In this document: piece by piece, positions 1 to 7,768 of the stretch
Numbering within the stretch: position 1 is the first letter of the stretch
Layout of the letters: each line of letters begins with the position of its first letter
Source: an uncultured Paenibacillaceae bacterium
GTDB lineage: Bacteria > Bacillota > Bacilli > Paenibacillales > DA-C8
Reading direction: 5' to 3'
DNA: 27,392 bases
Assembly (NCBI GenBank): GCA_937957685.1
Contig: CALGAO010000064.1
Span: 1 to 27,392, forward strand
Translations under genes and position numbers: made by a program
Notes under the pieces: model-generated
The model's database searches: none
Told to the model about the DNA's origin: nothing
Seen by the model: only the letters and a program-made list of their open reading frames with translations

Positions 1-115
1 CTCACAGAAAACCTTGCTGTTATGGGATTCTTGATTTTCTATATGCCCAAAAATGCCGATTTACTGTCGAACTCGGGGAATCAATGTTCGCATTATACCT
101 CGCAATGATCTCGAT

Positions 116-1546
116 TCATCCCTCATGCTCGATCAACTGCGCCGCCAGAATCGCCTTCGCCGCCAGCGACTCGCCCGCATATACCTCGACGTCCACTTTA
201 CCGTACCTGCGGCTGATCTCGATGATCTTCGGGCGAATCTCGATGATGCTCTCGATCTGCACCGGACGCAGATAATATGTTGAGATATTGTCCAGCACAA
301 GGTCGCTGTTCTTCCATTCCTTGACCGCGCGATAGGCGGCTTTGGTGATCAGCGTGGTCAGCACACCCTCCGACACAGTGCCCATGTTGTTGGTCATCTG
401 CGGCGTTATCGGACCGCGGAACATCAGTTGTCCTTTCGCATCGCGCAGTTCCTCGAACTCACTCAGGATCAGATCCTCGATCGTCTCCCCGCCCTGCGGC
501 TGCTTCTGCGTATACTTCATCGCGTTCAGCACTTCCTGCCGGTACAGGACGCCGATCAGCTTGCGGTTCACATCGATGATCGGCAGCATGTCGATGCCTT
601 CCCATACCATGATGTGCGCTGCTGACGCTACAGAGGTCTGCAGGTTGGCAGATATCGGGTTGCGCGTCATCAGCTTGTCCACCGTCCACGCATCATGCTC
701 GCCGTTGATATCGCTGGAGGAGATGACACCGACCAGTCGGTTCCATTCATCCGTAACCGGAAACTGTCGCTGTCCACTCTCGTCCATCAGCCGCCTCATC
801 TCTGTGATCGTGCTGGATGGCTTGAGCGAGTTGAGTCGTCCATTCGGGTTGACGATATCCTCGACGAGCATGATTTTGCGTTTGATATTCCGGTCATAGA
901 TGGCACGATTGATCGTCGACGCGACGGTGAACGTATCGGATTCGCAAGAGATGATCGGCAAACTCAACTCGTCTGCCAGCTTCTTCGCTTCCTCGGAGGC
1001 GTCGAATCCCCCGGTGATCAGCACGCCAGCCCCTTGCTCCAACGCCCGGATATGCGCGCGATAGCGATTGCCGACGATCAGCAAGCTCTGCGCCTCGATA
1101 TAGCGCACCATCGCATCCAGCTCCATCGCACCAATCACGAATTTCTGCAGCTGTTTGCCAAGTCCCTGTGCTCCTCCCAACACGCGCCCGTTGACGATCT
1201 CGACAACTTCGGCGAACGTCAGATGGTCGACCTGTCGCTCCCGCTTCTCGATGCGCACCGTGCCGGTTCGTTCCTTCGTTGCGACGATGCCGAGATTCTC
1301 TGCTTCCTTGATCGCCCGATATGCCGTGCCCTCGCTTACTTCCATCTCCTTGGCAATCTTCCGCACGGAGATCTTGGTGCCTGGCTTCAGCGAAACGATG
1401 TACCGGATGATCTGCTCGTGTTTCGTGATCGGCTCGTCTCCGTCTTGCAATATCGGATTCGTTCTGGCGCCGTAATCTGCGCCTGTATCCTTACCATATT
1501 CGATTATATCGGCGTTGCGTTCTTCATCATCATGCCTATCGGCCAT
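116..1546 (-). CDS. ytoI: DRTGG/CBS/hotdog-domain regulatory protein YtoI
   Basis: A 476-residue protein with the domain order of B. subtilis YtoI. A winged-helix-like N-terminal region (about residues 45-95, including GTKISVRKIAKEMEVSEG) is followed by a DRTGG domain (about 110-220), two CBS domains (about 228-345, each ending in an 'LxGVxxxxxxx' strand) and a C-terminal hotdog-fold thioesterase-like domain (about 360-476). CBS and DRTGG domains usually bind adenine nucleotides; the ligand and DNA target here cannot be read from sequence. The ATG start is supported by AGAGGTG eight bases upstream. It lies downstream of ytpI on the same strand, the pairing known in Bacillus, but a terminator and a sigma-A-like promoter separate the two. 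The cytoplasmic regulatory role is inferred from the domains. Family identification is strong; biological function is not established. Confidence 0.9.
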   Translation of the reverse strand: MADRHDDEERNADIIEYGKDTGADYGARTNPILQDGDEPITKHEQIIRYIVSLKPGTKISVRKIAKEMEVSEGTAYRAIKEAENLGIVATKERTGTVRIEKRERQVDHLTFAEVVEIVNGRVLGGAQGLGKQLQKFVIGAMELDAMVRYIEAQSLLIVGNRYRAHIRALEQGAGVLITGGFDASEEAKKLADELSLPIISCESDTFTVASTINRAIYDRNIKRKIMLVEDIVNPNGRLNSLKPSSTITEMRRLMDESGQRQFPVTDEWNRLVGVISSSDINGEHDAWTVDKLMTRNPISANLQTSVASAAHIMVWEGIDMLPIIDVNRKLIGVLYRQEVLNAMKYTQKQPQGGETIEDLILSEFEELRDAKGQLMFRGPITPQMTNNMGTVSEGVLTTLITKAAYRAVKEWKNSDLVLDNISTYYLRPVQIESIIEIRPKIIEISRRYGKVDVEVYAGESLAAKAILAAQLIEHEG

Positions 1547-1598
1547 AACTGTTGCACCTCTTCCACGATAAACTGTATCAATCTGTTCTATTTCCTAC

Positions 1599-1627
1599 AT
1601 TATACGAGCATCGCTTCCCACAAGCAA
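1599..1627 (-). promoter_or_regulatory. Sigma-A-like promoter of ytoI
   Basis: On the minus strand a perfect TATAAT -10 box (1599-1604) is preceded at exactly 17 bp by TTGCTT (1622-1627), a weak -35 box. It sits about 55 bp upstream of the ytoI start and just after the ytpI terminator, so ytoI appears to have its own promoter. Confidence 0.6.
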
Positions 1628-1653
1628 TCAATCACTGCCCCCCACCCCCCGAA

Positions 1654-1691
1654 TAAAAAAGAAAACAGACCGACTGCCTTTCGTCGATCTG
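1654..1691 (-). terminator. Rho-independent terminator of ytpI
   Basis: Minus-strand stem CAGATCGAC / GTCGGTCTG (nine pairs, one G-T wobble; arms 1683-1691 and 1666-1674) with an eight-base loop, followed by TTTTCTTTTTT. It lies 60 bp after the ytpI stop codon. Confidence 0.85.
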
Positions 1692-1751
1692 CCTGACCAT
1701 TCATGCAAAACCTGCAACTGCCGCTTCTCCTCGACGTCTCGCTCCAACCGA

Positions 1752-2036
1752 TCAACTGGCGCTTCTGTCCCGTTTGGCCTGCGCCTCGATGAACCTGCGC
1801 TGCAGACGCCAGTATTTGTACCTTTTGATCGCCCGGATCTCCTGCTCCGTCTTCTCATCCACGCCGAACAATTCATGCAGCTGCGCAGCAATGATGAGCA
1901 GCGCCATGCATATCCAGGAGACACCGAAGATCGTCTCCATCGTCCAACCTTCGCCGATCGGCAGGCGAGGCACCGCGTAGATCAACATGCCTGCGGCTAT
2001 CAGGAAATATACCATCGTGCGTTTGCACCGAACCAT
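1752..2036 (-). CDS. ytpI: YtpI family small membrane protein
   Basis: A 94-residue protein with two hydrophobic segments (about residues 8-25 and 33-56) separated by a short loop, then a basic C-terminal tail rich in K, R and Q (residues 60-94). Size, topology and position directly upstream of ytoI match the YtpI family of Bacillales. GGAGGAGGGTG lies just upstream of the ATG, a strong ribosome site that supports this start. It has its own terminator at 1654-1691. The function of the family is unknown; membrane location follows from the hydrophobic segments. Confidence 0.8.
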   Translation of the reverse strand: MVRCKRTMVYFLIAAGMLIYAVPRLPIGEGWTMETIFGVSWICMALLIIAAQLHELFGVDEKTEQEIRAIKRYKYWRLQRRFIEAQAKRDRSAS

Positions 2037-2059
2037 GCCGCCACCCTCCTCCCAAGCTG

Positions 2060-2079
2060 TCTTGTGCCATGGTACAAGA
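2060..2079. repeat. 20-bp imperfect palindrome upstream of ytpI
   Basis: TCTTGTGCCATGGTACAAGA is palindromic except for one symmetric pair. It lies 24 bp upstream of the ytpI start, in the 112-bp gap after yheB. No T-run follows on either strand, so it is not a classical terminator. It could be an operator or a 5'-leader hairpin. Confidence 0.4.
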
Positions 2080-2148
2080 TATGAGGAGGCTCGGACATTT
2101 ATGATGGTTGGGTGATAAAAGTTGTGGAATCTAATCTGCCGCGACGTT

Positions 2149-3816
2149 TCATGAACCTACCCACAAATAGAACAGAGCCTGTACGACGCCAATCAACCCG
2201 CCGAGCAAAGCGCCCAGCCAGGTGATCGCCTTGAATTCACGGCCGGTAATGCTGAGGATCACTTCCTCGACCTGGTCCATCGGGAAATCCTCAACCTGTT
2301 TCTGCACGAGCTTGGACAGATTAAGCGTCCGCACGGCTTGGTCGATCCGATCGCTCACCAGATGCAGCAGTCGTTCTGCGACGAGAGGCGTCATGTCCAG
2401 CAACTGCTCCTTATGGCTGGCAAGCAGCTGTTTCGGCGTCATCTCCCACATGCGGTTGATCCAGTTGCGCCAAGGCATCTTGCGGCTGACATAAGCGGCG
2501 AACCAGTCCGCATCGGCGAGCGTCCCTCCTTCTTGCAACAGGCTGCCTTCGTATGGCTCAAGTCGTGCCCGCAGCATGCCGAGCAGTTCGGCAATCGACC
2601 GCTGGGCCAGCCGCTGCTTCTGACTCACCAGAAGTCCGCCCAGCATGTCGCTTGCTTCCGGCGAAGCCAAGTAATTCAGCAAGCCCTCGCGCACCTTGAT
2701 CGTGATTTTGTTCTCATCCACAAACATGCCAGCCAACATCCCCATCATGCCGCCGAGACCCGACAGCATCTGTACAACGATGCGATGCACGATGAGCAGC
2801 CCATCGGTCGTTGCGAGTTCGGAACGGAGCGTCTCCAAGATCCAGGGAATGGCTTCGCGGGTGAGCAGATCGTCTGCGGGAATCTGCAATTGATCAAGCA
2901 ACTCGCCCAGAGGACGTTGCAGGATCGGCCGGCTGACGACATCCCGAGCGACGTAAGCATCATCTGTCCCGGCTACCTCATCGGCACCAGCACCGTCTAG
3001 CTGCTCACCCCACTCAAATGGCACCGATTCACCACCAAGGACACTGTTAGCTTGCTCGTCTGAATGTCTGACAGCGACTGATTCACCTTCATCCTGGCCA
3101 CTTTCCGATCGACCGTCTGATTGGCCTATAGTGACCAACTCTCCGCCGCCATCGCCGCCTACCGCGTCTGAACGTCTGACAGCGACCGCTTCACCTTCGC
3201 CTTCGCCACTTTCCGATCGACCGTCTGATTGGCCTATAGTGACCGAATCACCTTCTCCATCACCGCCTACGGATCGGCCGTCTGATTGTCTGACAGCGAC
3301 CGATTCTCCGCCGCCATTGTCACCCGGCTGCCCACCGACTTCCGACCCGGCAGCCTGCGCTAACCCGACGCCACTGGCCTCATCATCGCTCCACAGGCTC
3401 CGTACGCCATCCATAAGCAGCTTCTCCGCCTGTTGCTCCAGCGACAGCTTCATTTTCGCCGCCTGCTCCGGTCCAAGCAGCCGAGCTGCTATCTCCTCCA
3501 GCGTCTCGTCCCGCTCTGCCCAGTTCTCCACCAGTTCGCGCAGCTTGCGCTCCACCTGGCCGCGCAGCTCCGGCTGCTGCAGCACCTCCTTGAGCCCGTC
3601 CGCCGTCACCAGATAGTCGCTGACAACTCGTCCGAGCGATGCGGCGATCTCTCCTTTGCGCTTCGGAATCAGCCCGGGTGTGAACGGGACGCGCCACCCC
3701 CACACCTTCCATTCCCGCCTCGGCAGGAACAGCATCTTGATCGCCAGATAGTTGGTAATGTACCCGATAATAGCTGCAACAGCGATACTAACCGCTATGA
3801 ATAGTGCACTGTCCAC
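2149..3816 (-). CDS. yheB: DUF445 family membrane protein YheB with a repeat-rich insert
   Basis: A 555-residue protein of the DUF445/YheB family. One hydrophobic segment lies near the N terminus (about 3-30, followed by FLPRREWKVWGWRVPFTPGL, a typical family motif), and a second forms the extreme C terminus (about 530-553). The start chosen is GTG at 3816, with GGGGG six to seven bases upstream; an ATG 31 codons earlier would overlap the divergent gene and lacks family similarity. The protein is roughly 170-180 residues longer than I recall for B. subtilis YheB. The excess is explained by an acidic, Gly/Ser/Asp-rich insert at about residues 144-292 that carries tandem repeats. Divergent from the yheC/D array, the same neighbourhood as in B. 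subtilis. A role in the spore envelope is inferred from context; no catalytic motif is seen. Confidence 0.85.
   Translation of the reverse strand: MDSALFIAVSIAVAAIIGYITNYLAIKMLFLPRREWKVWGWRVPFTPGLIPKRKGEIAASLGRVVSDYLVTADGLKEVLQQPELRGQVERKLRELVENWAERDETLEEIAARLLGPEQAAKMKLSLEQQAEKLLMDGVRSLWSDDEASGVGLAQAAGSEVGGQPGDNGGGESVAVRQSDGRSVGGDGEGDSVTIGQSDGRSESGEGEGEAVAVRRSDAVGGDGGGELVTIGQSDGRSESGQDEGESVAVRHSDEQANSVLGGESVPFEWGEQLDGAGADEVAGTDDAYVARDVVSRPILQRPLGELLDQLQIPADDLLTREAIPWILETLRSELATTDGLLIVHRIVVQMLSGLGGMMGMLAGMFVDENKITIKVREGLLNYLASPEASDMLGGLLVSQKQRLAQRSIAELLGMLRARLEPYEGSLLQEGGTLADADWFAAYVSRKMPWRNWINRMWEMTPKQLLASHKEQLLDMTPLVAERLLHLVSDRIDQAVRTLNLSKLVQKQVEDFPMDQVEEVILSITGREFKAITWLGALLGGLIGVVQALFYLWVGS
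3010..3312 (-). repeat. Tandem acidic repeats inside yheB
   Basis: Five or six degenerate units of about 17-20 residues encode the core 'GE-x-V-(A/T)-(V/I)-(R/G)-x-S-D'. Two forms alternate (VAVRQSD and VTIGQSD), so the real unit of duplication is a two-form block of about 110 bp, copied at least twice. The plus strand shows the same phrases recurring, for example 'ccgtctgattggcctatagt'. The array occupies residues about 169-268 of YheB. Confidence 0.85.
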
Positions 3817-3844
3817 CTCTAGTCCCCCAGCGTCTAGATTATTC

Positions 3845-3872
3845 ACCAAGAATTTTATCAGGACATATGATG
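3845..3872 (+). promoter_or_regulatory. Candidate mother-cell (sigma-K-like) promoter of the yheC/D array
   Basis: AC at 3845-3846, a 17-bp spacer, then CATATGATG at 3864-3872. This resembles the sigma-K pattern AC-N16/17-CATAnnnTA with one mismatch. It lies 36 bp upstream of the first ATP-grasp gene. Such short motifs occur often by chance, so this is a suggestion that fits the spore context. Confidence 0.3.
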
Positions 3873-3907
3873 AAGTACATACGTCTAAAGCAAGAAGGAG
3901 ATCCAGC

Positions 3908-5272
3908 ATGTCTTCGGTTAAAACAGAAATTCATGTCCTGAATTCCGACCTTTCTCCTGAAGAGTACTTACACATGAGCGCAGCCATCATCAAAAGGCTG
4001 AAAATCCCGACGCATCGCACGCTTAGCCTGAAGTTCGGCTCACGCAAGCTGCAGGTGCAAGTCGCGCCGCTCCCGCGAAACCGCAAGAATGTGCTGCGCA
4101 TAACCGAAAGCATCGCTGACAGCCTTGGCCTCACGGACGGGGACATTCTGCGCCTCACTTACGATGTTAAGACGAAAACGATCGCCATCGGTCCAGCGAT
4201 TGGCGTCATGCTCCCGAGCATGACAGAGAGCCTGGATCGTCCCTTCGGCAACGTCACGGCCTTCTGCAAGGAACTGCACGGAGCAAGCCTGAACTATGGC
4301 GGGCTCGTTTATTTCTTCACGCCCGACGGGATCGCCGAGTCGGATGTGGACGGACTGCGCTACGCTTCATCACGCTTTAAACGGATGCGATTTCCGATTC
4401 CCGACATCGTCTATAACCGGCTGACGACGAGGAAGCTGGAAAACAAGGATAGCGTACAACAATTTTTCCTGCATGTAAAATCCAAGCACAACGGCCACGT
4501 ATTCAATGAAAAATTCCTTGACAAGAACGACGTCTTCAGCGCTCTGGCAAGAGACCCCACGGTACGGCGGTTGCTTCCTGAGTCCCATCTTTTCACAAAA
4601 TACGAGCAATTAAACAGCATGTGCAAGCGCTATGGCTGCGTCTTCCTGAAGCCCGTCACCGGCAGCCTGGGCAAAGGGATCATCCGCATATCGCGAGACG
4701 GCGGCCGCATCATCTGCCAGTTCGCCAGCTTAAGCGGCTCGGTGCGCAAAACTTATTCCTCTCTATTAAAAGCCTTTCCGACGATCAAAAGCAAGGTTCA
4801 GGGGAAACGCTATCTGATCCAACAGGGGCTTACTCTGATCACGGTTATGGAGCGGCCTGTCGACTTTCGCGCATTGGTGCAGAAAAATCCGCATAACAGC
4901 TGGTCCATCACCTCGATCGTCGGGAGAATCGCCAGCAACCAGAGCTTCGTCTCCAATGTGGCGCGGGGCGGCAAGCTGTGCGCGGCGCGCATCGCACTTA
5001 TGCAGTCGAATCTGCCGTCGCATCTGGTCGCTTCCGTTTATATGACGCTTAGGAAGGCCGCTCTGGACATCGCTCAGGTGTTGGACAGCGAGATCCCGTA
5101 CCATTTCGCCGAGCTCGGCATTGATCTGGCTGTTGATGCTGCGGGCAGAGTATGGCTCCTGGAGGTTAACTCGAAGCCTTCCAAGATGGATGGAACACCT
5201 CTATCCACCGGTAAGATAAGGCCGTCGGTGAAGAAGATGCTGCTGTACAGCCGAGCATTGTCAGGAATGTAG
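3908..5272 (+). CDS. YheC/YheD family ATP-grasp protein, long form (paralog 1)
   Basis: A 454-residue protein of the endospore coat-associated YheC/YheD family, close in size to B. subtilis YheD. An N-terminal domain (about 1-190) precedes an ATP-grasp fold. Visible motifs are FLKPVTGSLGKG (246-257, ATP phosphate loop), DFRALVQKN (319-327) and a C-terminal metal-site segment (402-424) containing ELGID, a further Asp, and EVNSKP. ATP-grasp enzymes activate a carboxylate as acyl-phosphate and join it to an amine or thiol; the substrate of this family is not known to me. The ATG is preceded by AAGGAG at good distance; the open frame extends 52 codons upstream but that part overlaps yheB. It is the first of five tandem paralogs and lies 10 bp before the next. 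Likely made in the mother cell (inference). Confidence 0.88.
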   Translation: MSSVKTEIHVLNSDLSPEEYLHMSAAIIKRLKIPTHRTLSLKFGSRKLQVQVAPLPRNRKNVLRITESIADSLGLTDGDILRLTYDVKTKTIAIGPAIGVMLPSMTESLDRPFGNVTAFCKELHGASLNYGGLVYFFTPDGIAESDVDGLRYASSRFKRMRFPIPDIVYNRLTTRKLENKDSVQQFFLHVKSKHNGHVFNEKFLDKNDVFSALARDPTVRRLLPESHLFTKYEQLNSMCKRYGCVFLKPVTGSLGKGIIRISRDGGRIICQFASLSGSVRKTYSSLLKAFPTIKSKVQGKRYLIQQGLTLITVMERPVDFRALVQKNPHNSWSITSIVGRIASNQSFVSNVARGGKLCAARIALMQSNLPSHLVASVYMTLRKAALDIAQVLDSEIPYHFAELGIDLAVDAAGRVWLLEVNSKPSKMDGTPLSTGKIRPSVKKMLLYSRALSGM

Positions 5273-5282
5273 GTGAACGGCA

Positions 5283-6422
5283 ATGTATACTTCCACAGAA
5301 CGCAAAACACTTGGCATCATGGTCGTCACGAGCCGCACAGCACGGCGCGGTTCGCCGCCGTTCGGCGACCGAGGCTTCTACCGCAGATTGAGCAGGATTG
5401 GCCAGCAAGCCGGGGTAGACGTCATCGTCTTCGACCCGCTCCACACGAGTTGGAGCACCTTGGAGATCAACGGCTATCAGTTCGATGCTCACGGAGCCCG
5501 TTGGATCAAGGTGCAGAGGCCGGTGCCGCCCGTCATCTACGATCGATGCTTCTACTCCGGCAGGTCTCAATATCTGCGCTACAAGCAAGCGATCAACCGT
5601 CTGCGCAGGCTGAAGTCTGTGCGCTGCATCCTCTGCGGCCTCAGCGGCAAATGGCAAGTGCATGAGATGCTGAATGGGCATCCGAAGCTTCGCTCTTACC
5701 TGCCGGAAACGCAGCAGCTTGCCGATATCCGGCAAGTGACCGAATGGCTCGATCAACGCGGTTCGTGCGTCCTGAAGCCGAATGCCGGATCCCACGGCAA
5801 GAAGATCCTGCGCATTACGAAGCTGGAGGCAGGAGGATATGAGGTCAGCGGCAGGGATGCGCTGAACAGACCGCTCAGTGCTGCCTTCGACGCCTTGCCT
5901 CAGTTGCTCAGATGGTTGAACGCATTTGTCAGTTACAGGAGATATTTGCTTCAGGAGTCGCTGAGCCTGACCACCTCCACCGGGAGGTCATTTGATGTAC
6001 GGTCGCTCGTCCAGAAGGGAGGAGACGGCAAGTGGCAGCTGACCGGGATGGCCATCCGTCTCGGTCGCCCCGGCAGCCTCACGGCGAACATTCACGGCGG
6101 AGGGGAATCACGTCCGCTGCTCCCGTTCCTCCGCGAGCAATACGATGAAGCGATCGCTGAGGTGATCGTCAGCGATCTGGAGATGTTGTCCCGTCTCATT
6201 CCTCTGCAGCTCGAGAAGCAAGCCGGTCCGTTGTTTGAACTCGGCATTGATTTTGGCATCGACAGGGATGGAAGGGTCTGGATACTCGAGGTGAATTCCA
6301 AACCTGGCCGCTCCATCTTCACTCAGCTGCATGACGCAAGCAGAAGCAAGGCCAGTGTCCACAATCTGATAAGCTATGCGATTTATTTGCTCGACAGGCA
6401 TTTAGGAGGGTTAGCCCAATGA
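5283..6422 (+). CDS. YheC/YheD family ATP-grasp protein, short form (paralog 2)
   Basis: A 379-residue protein, the size of B. subtilis YheC and without the extra N-terminal domain of the long form. The N-terminal strand GIMVVTSR (11-18) is followed by a pre-grasp region containing PPVIYDRC (82-89). ATP-grasp motifs are VLKPNAGSHGKK (163-174), FDVRSLVQK (237-245) and the metal-site segment ELGIDFGID...EVNSKP (319-341). The phosphate loop ends GKK rather than GKG. AGGTGA lies six bases before the ATG and overlaps the stop codon region of paralog 1. The stop overlaps the start of paralog 3 by four bases (ATGA), which indicates translational coupling in one operon. Confidence 0.88.
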   Translation: MYTSTERKTLGIMVVTSRTARRGSPPFGDRGFYRRLSRIGQQAGVDVIVFDPLHTSWSTLEINGYQFDAHGARWIKVQRPVPPVIYDRCFYSGRSQYLRYKQAINRLRRLKSVRCILCGLSGKWQVHEMLNGHPKLRSYLPETQQLADIRQVTEWLDQRGSCVLKPNAGSHGKKILRITKLEAGGYEVSGRDALNRPLSAAFDALPQLLRWLNAFVSYRRYLLQESLSLTTSTGRSFDVRSLVQKGGDGKWQLTGMAIRLGRPGSLTANIHGGGESRPLLPFLREQYDEAIAEVIVSDLEMLSRLIPLQLEKQAGPLFELGIDFGIDRDGRVWILEVNSKPGRSIFTQLHDASRSKASVHNLISYAIYLLDRHLGGLAQ

Positions 6423-7768
6423 GTTTGACCACCTTGAGGGTCCATGTCACGTACCGTTCCGACAAAACTGTCTACATCACCCGTTCGCTGCTGGCCGACC
6501 TGCAACTGTCAGTCAGCAAGATGCTGCGGATCAGCCTGGGGAAGCGTTCGCTGGAAGCGCCCATCCGCATCCTGAGAAGGGCGGGCAACCATCTGTATCT
6601 GCCCGCGAATCTCCAGCGCCAGCTGTTGGTGCCTGGCACCGGCATGTGTTACGCCGTTCGCGATGGCGCAAACGGGCTGCGCATCGGACCGCTGATCGGA
6701 CTGATGACATCGAGTCGTCCGCCTGGCCCAAGGAGCAATGTCCGACCCTATATCCTCGCCGGACACAAAAAATCGTTCTTCTGCGCCTTTCACCCAAATG
6801 ATGTGAACTGGTCCGACGAGACGATGAACGCCTATTTCATCTCAGGCAGCGGTTGGACGAAGAAAACCGTGCCCCTGCCCGATGTCGTGTACAATCGCAT
6901 GGGCAGCAGGCGAAGCGAGCGCCTTCCCACCATGGAAGCGCTCAAGGAGCGTTTCCAGAGGCGCGGCATCCCGATCTTCAACTGGAGCTTCTTCGACAAG
7001 GCCGAGGTCTACGCGTTGCTGTCCGGCGAGCCGGATGCGGAGCAGCATGTGCCGGAATCGATCACCGCCCCGACCTATCAGCAGGTGAAAGAGATGCTCA
7101 CGAAGTATCACCTCGTCTATCTGAAGCCAACCTCCGGCAGCCTGGGAAGAGGCATCATGCGGCTGACCTGGAAGCCGAAGAGCGGCTACTACCTGCGATA
7201 CCGAAGCAACGGACATAACACGTTGCTGAAGTTCAGCCGGTTCGCCGAGCTGCGGCAGGCGATCAGCAGAAGGGCGCCGTCGCTCAACCGTTACGTGTGC
7301 CAGCAGGGCATACGCCTGATCGAGATCGACCGCTGCCCGATCGATTTCCGCTTCCACCTGAACAAGAATCGTGCGGATGAGTGGGTTGTGGCCGGCATCG
7401 GCGCCAAGAAGGCGGGGCGAGGCAGCGTCACCACCCACCTGCGCAACGGCGGCAAGCTGCTGACGCCGGAACAGGCGTTGACGATGGCCTTCGGTTCTCG
7501 CGCCGACGAGATCCTCGACAAAGCGAAGCGGGAATCGATCAAGCTGGCGGAGGTGATCGAGCGCAAGTCGCGCCACCGCGTCGGCGAGATCGGATTCGAT
7601 ATCGGGATCGATAAGAACGGCCAGATCTGGATGTTCGAGGCGAACGCCAAGCCGGGACGATCGATCTTCAAGCATCCGGCACTCAAGCAACAGGGCAGGC
7701 AGTCGCTTCGTTACATCTTCGAGCACTGCATGTATCTCAGCAAGTTCCGATCCGGGAGTGAGGACTGA
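6419..7768 (+). CDS. YheC/YheD family ATP-grasp protein, long form (paralog 3)
   Basis: A 449-residue long-form (YheD-like) protein. The N-terminal domain (about 1-150) is followed by PDVVYNR (154-160) and the ATP-grasp region: YLKPTSGSLGRG (234-245), PIDFRFHLNKN (307-317) and the C-terminal metal-site segment EIGFDIGID...EANAKP (390-412). It differs from its four neighbours in the middle motif, where the usual LVQK is replaced by HLNK, and in EANAKP in place of E(V/A/I)N(S/P)KP. The catalytic framework is still intact, so it is probably active with altered specificity (inference). AGGAGGG lies eight bases before the ATG. Its stop codon overlaps the start of paralog 4 by one base. Confidence 0.87.
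   Translation: MSLTTLRVHVTYRSDKTVYITRSLLADLQLSVSKMLRISLGKRSLEAPIRILRRAGNHLYLPANLQRQLLVPGTGMCYAVRDGANGLRIGPLIGLMTSSRPPGPRSNVRPYILAGHKKSFFCAFHPNDVNWSDETMNAYFISGSGWTKKTVPLPDVVYNRMGSRRSERLPTMEALKERFQRRGIPIFNWSFFDKAEVYALLSGEPDAEQHVPESITAPTYQQVKEMLTKYHLVYLKPTSGSLGRGIMRLTWKPKSGYYLRYRSNGHNTLLKFSRFAELRQAISRRAPSLNRYVCQQGIRLIEIDRCPIDFRFHLNKNRADEWVVAGIGAKKAGRGSVTTHLRNGGKLLTPEQALTMAFGSRADEILDKAKRESIKLAEVIERKSRHRVGEIGFDIGIDKNGQIWMFEANAKPGRSIFKHPALKQQGRQSLRYIFEHCMYLSKFRSGSED

Noticed and set aside
3752..3907. Upstream extension of the first ATP-grasp gene to ATG 3752
   Set aside because: The extra 52 codons lie over the 5' end of yheB and show no family similarity; AAGGAG precedes the ATG at 3908.
3817..3909. 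N-terminal extension of yheB to ATG 3909
   Set aside because: It overlaps the ribosome site and start of the divergent ATP-grasp gene, while the GTG at 3816 has a strong ribosome site and starts at the family's first membrane segment.
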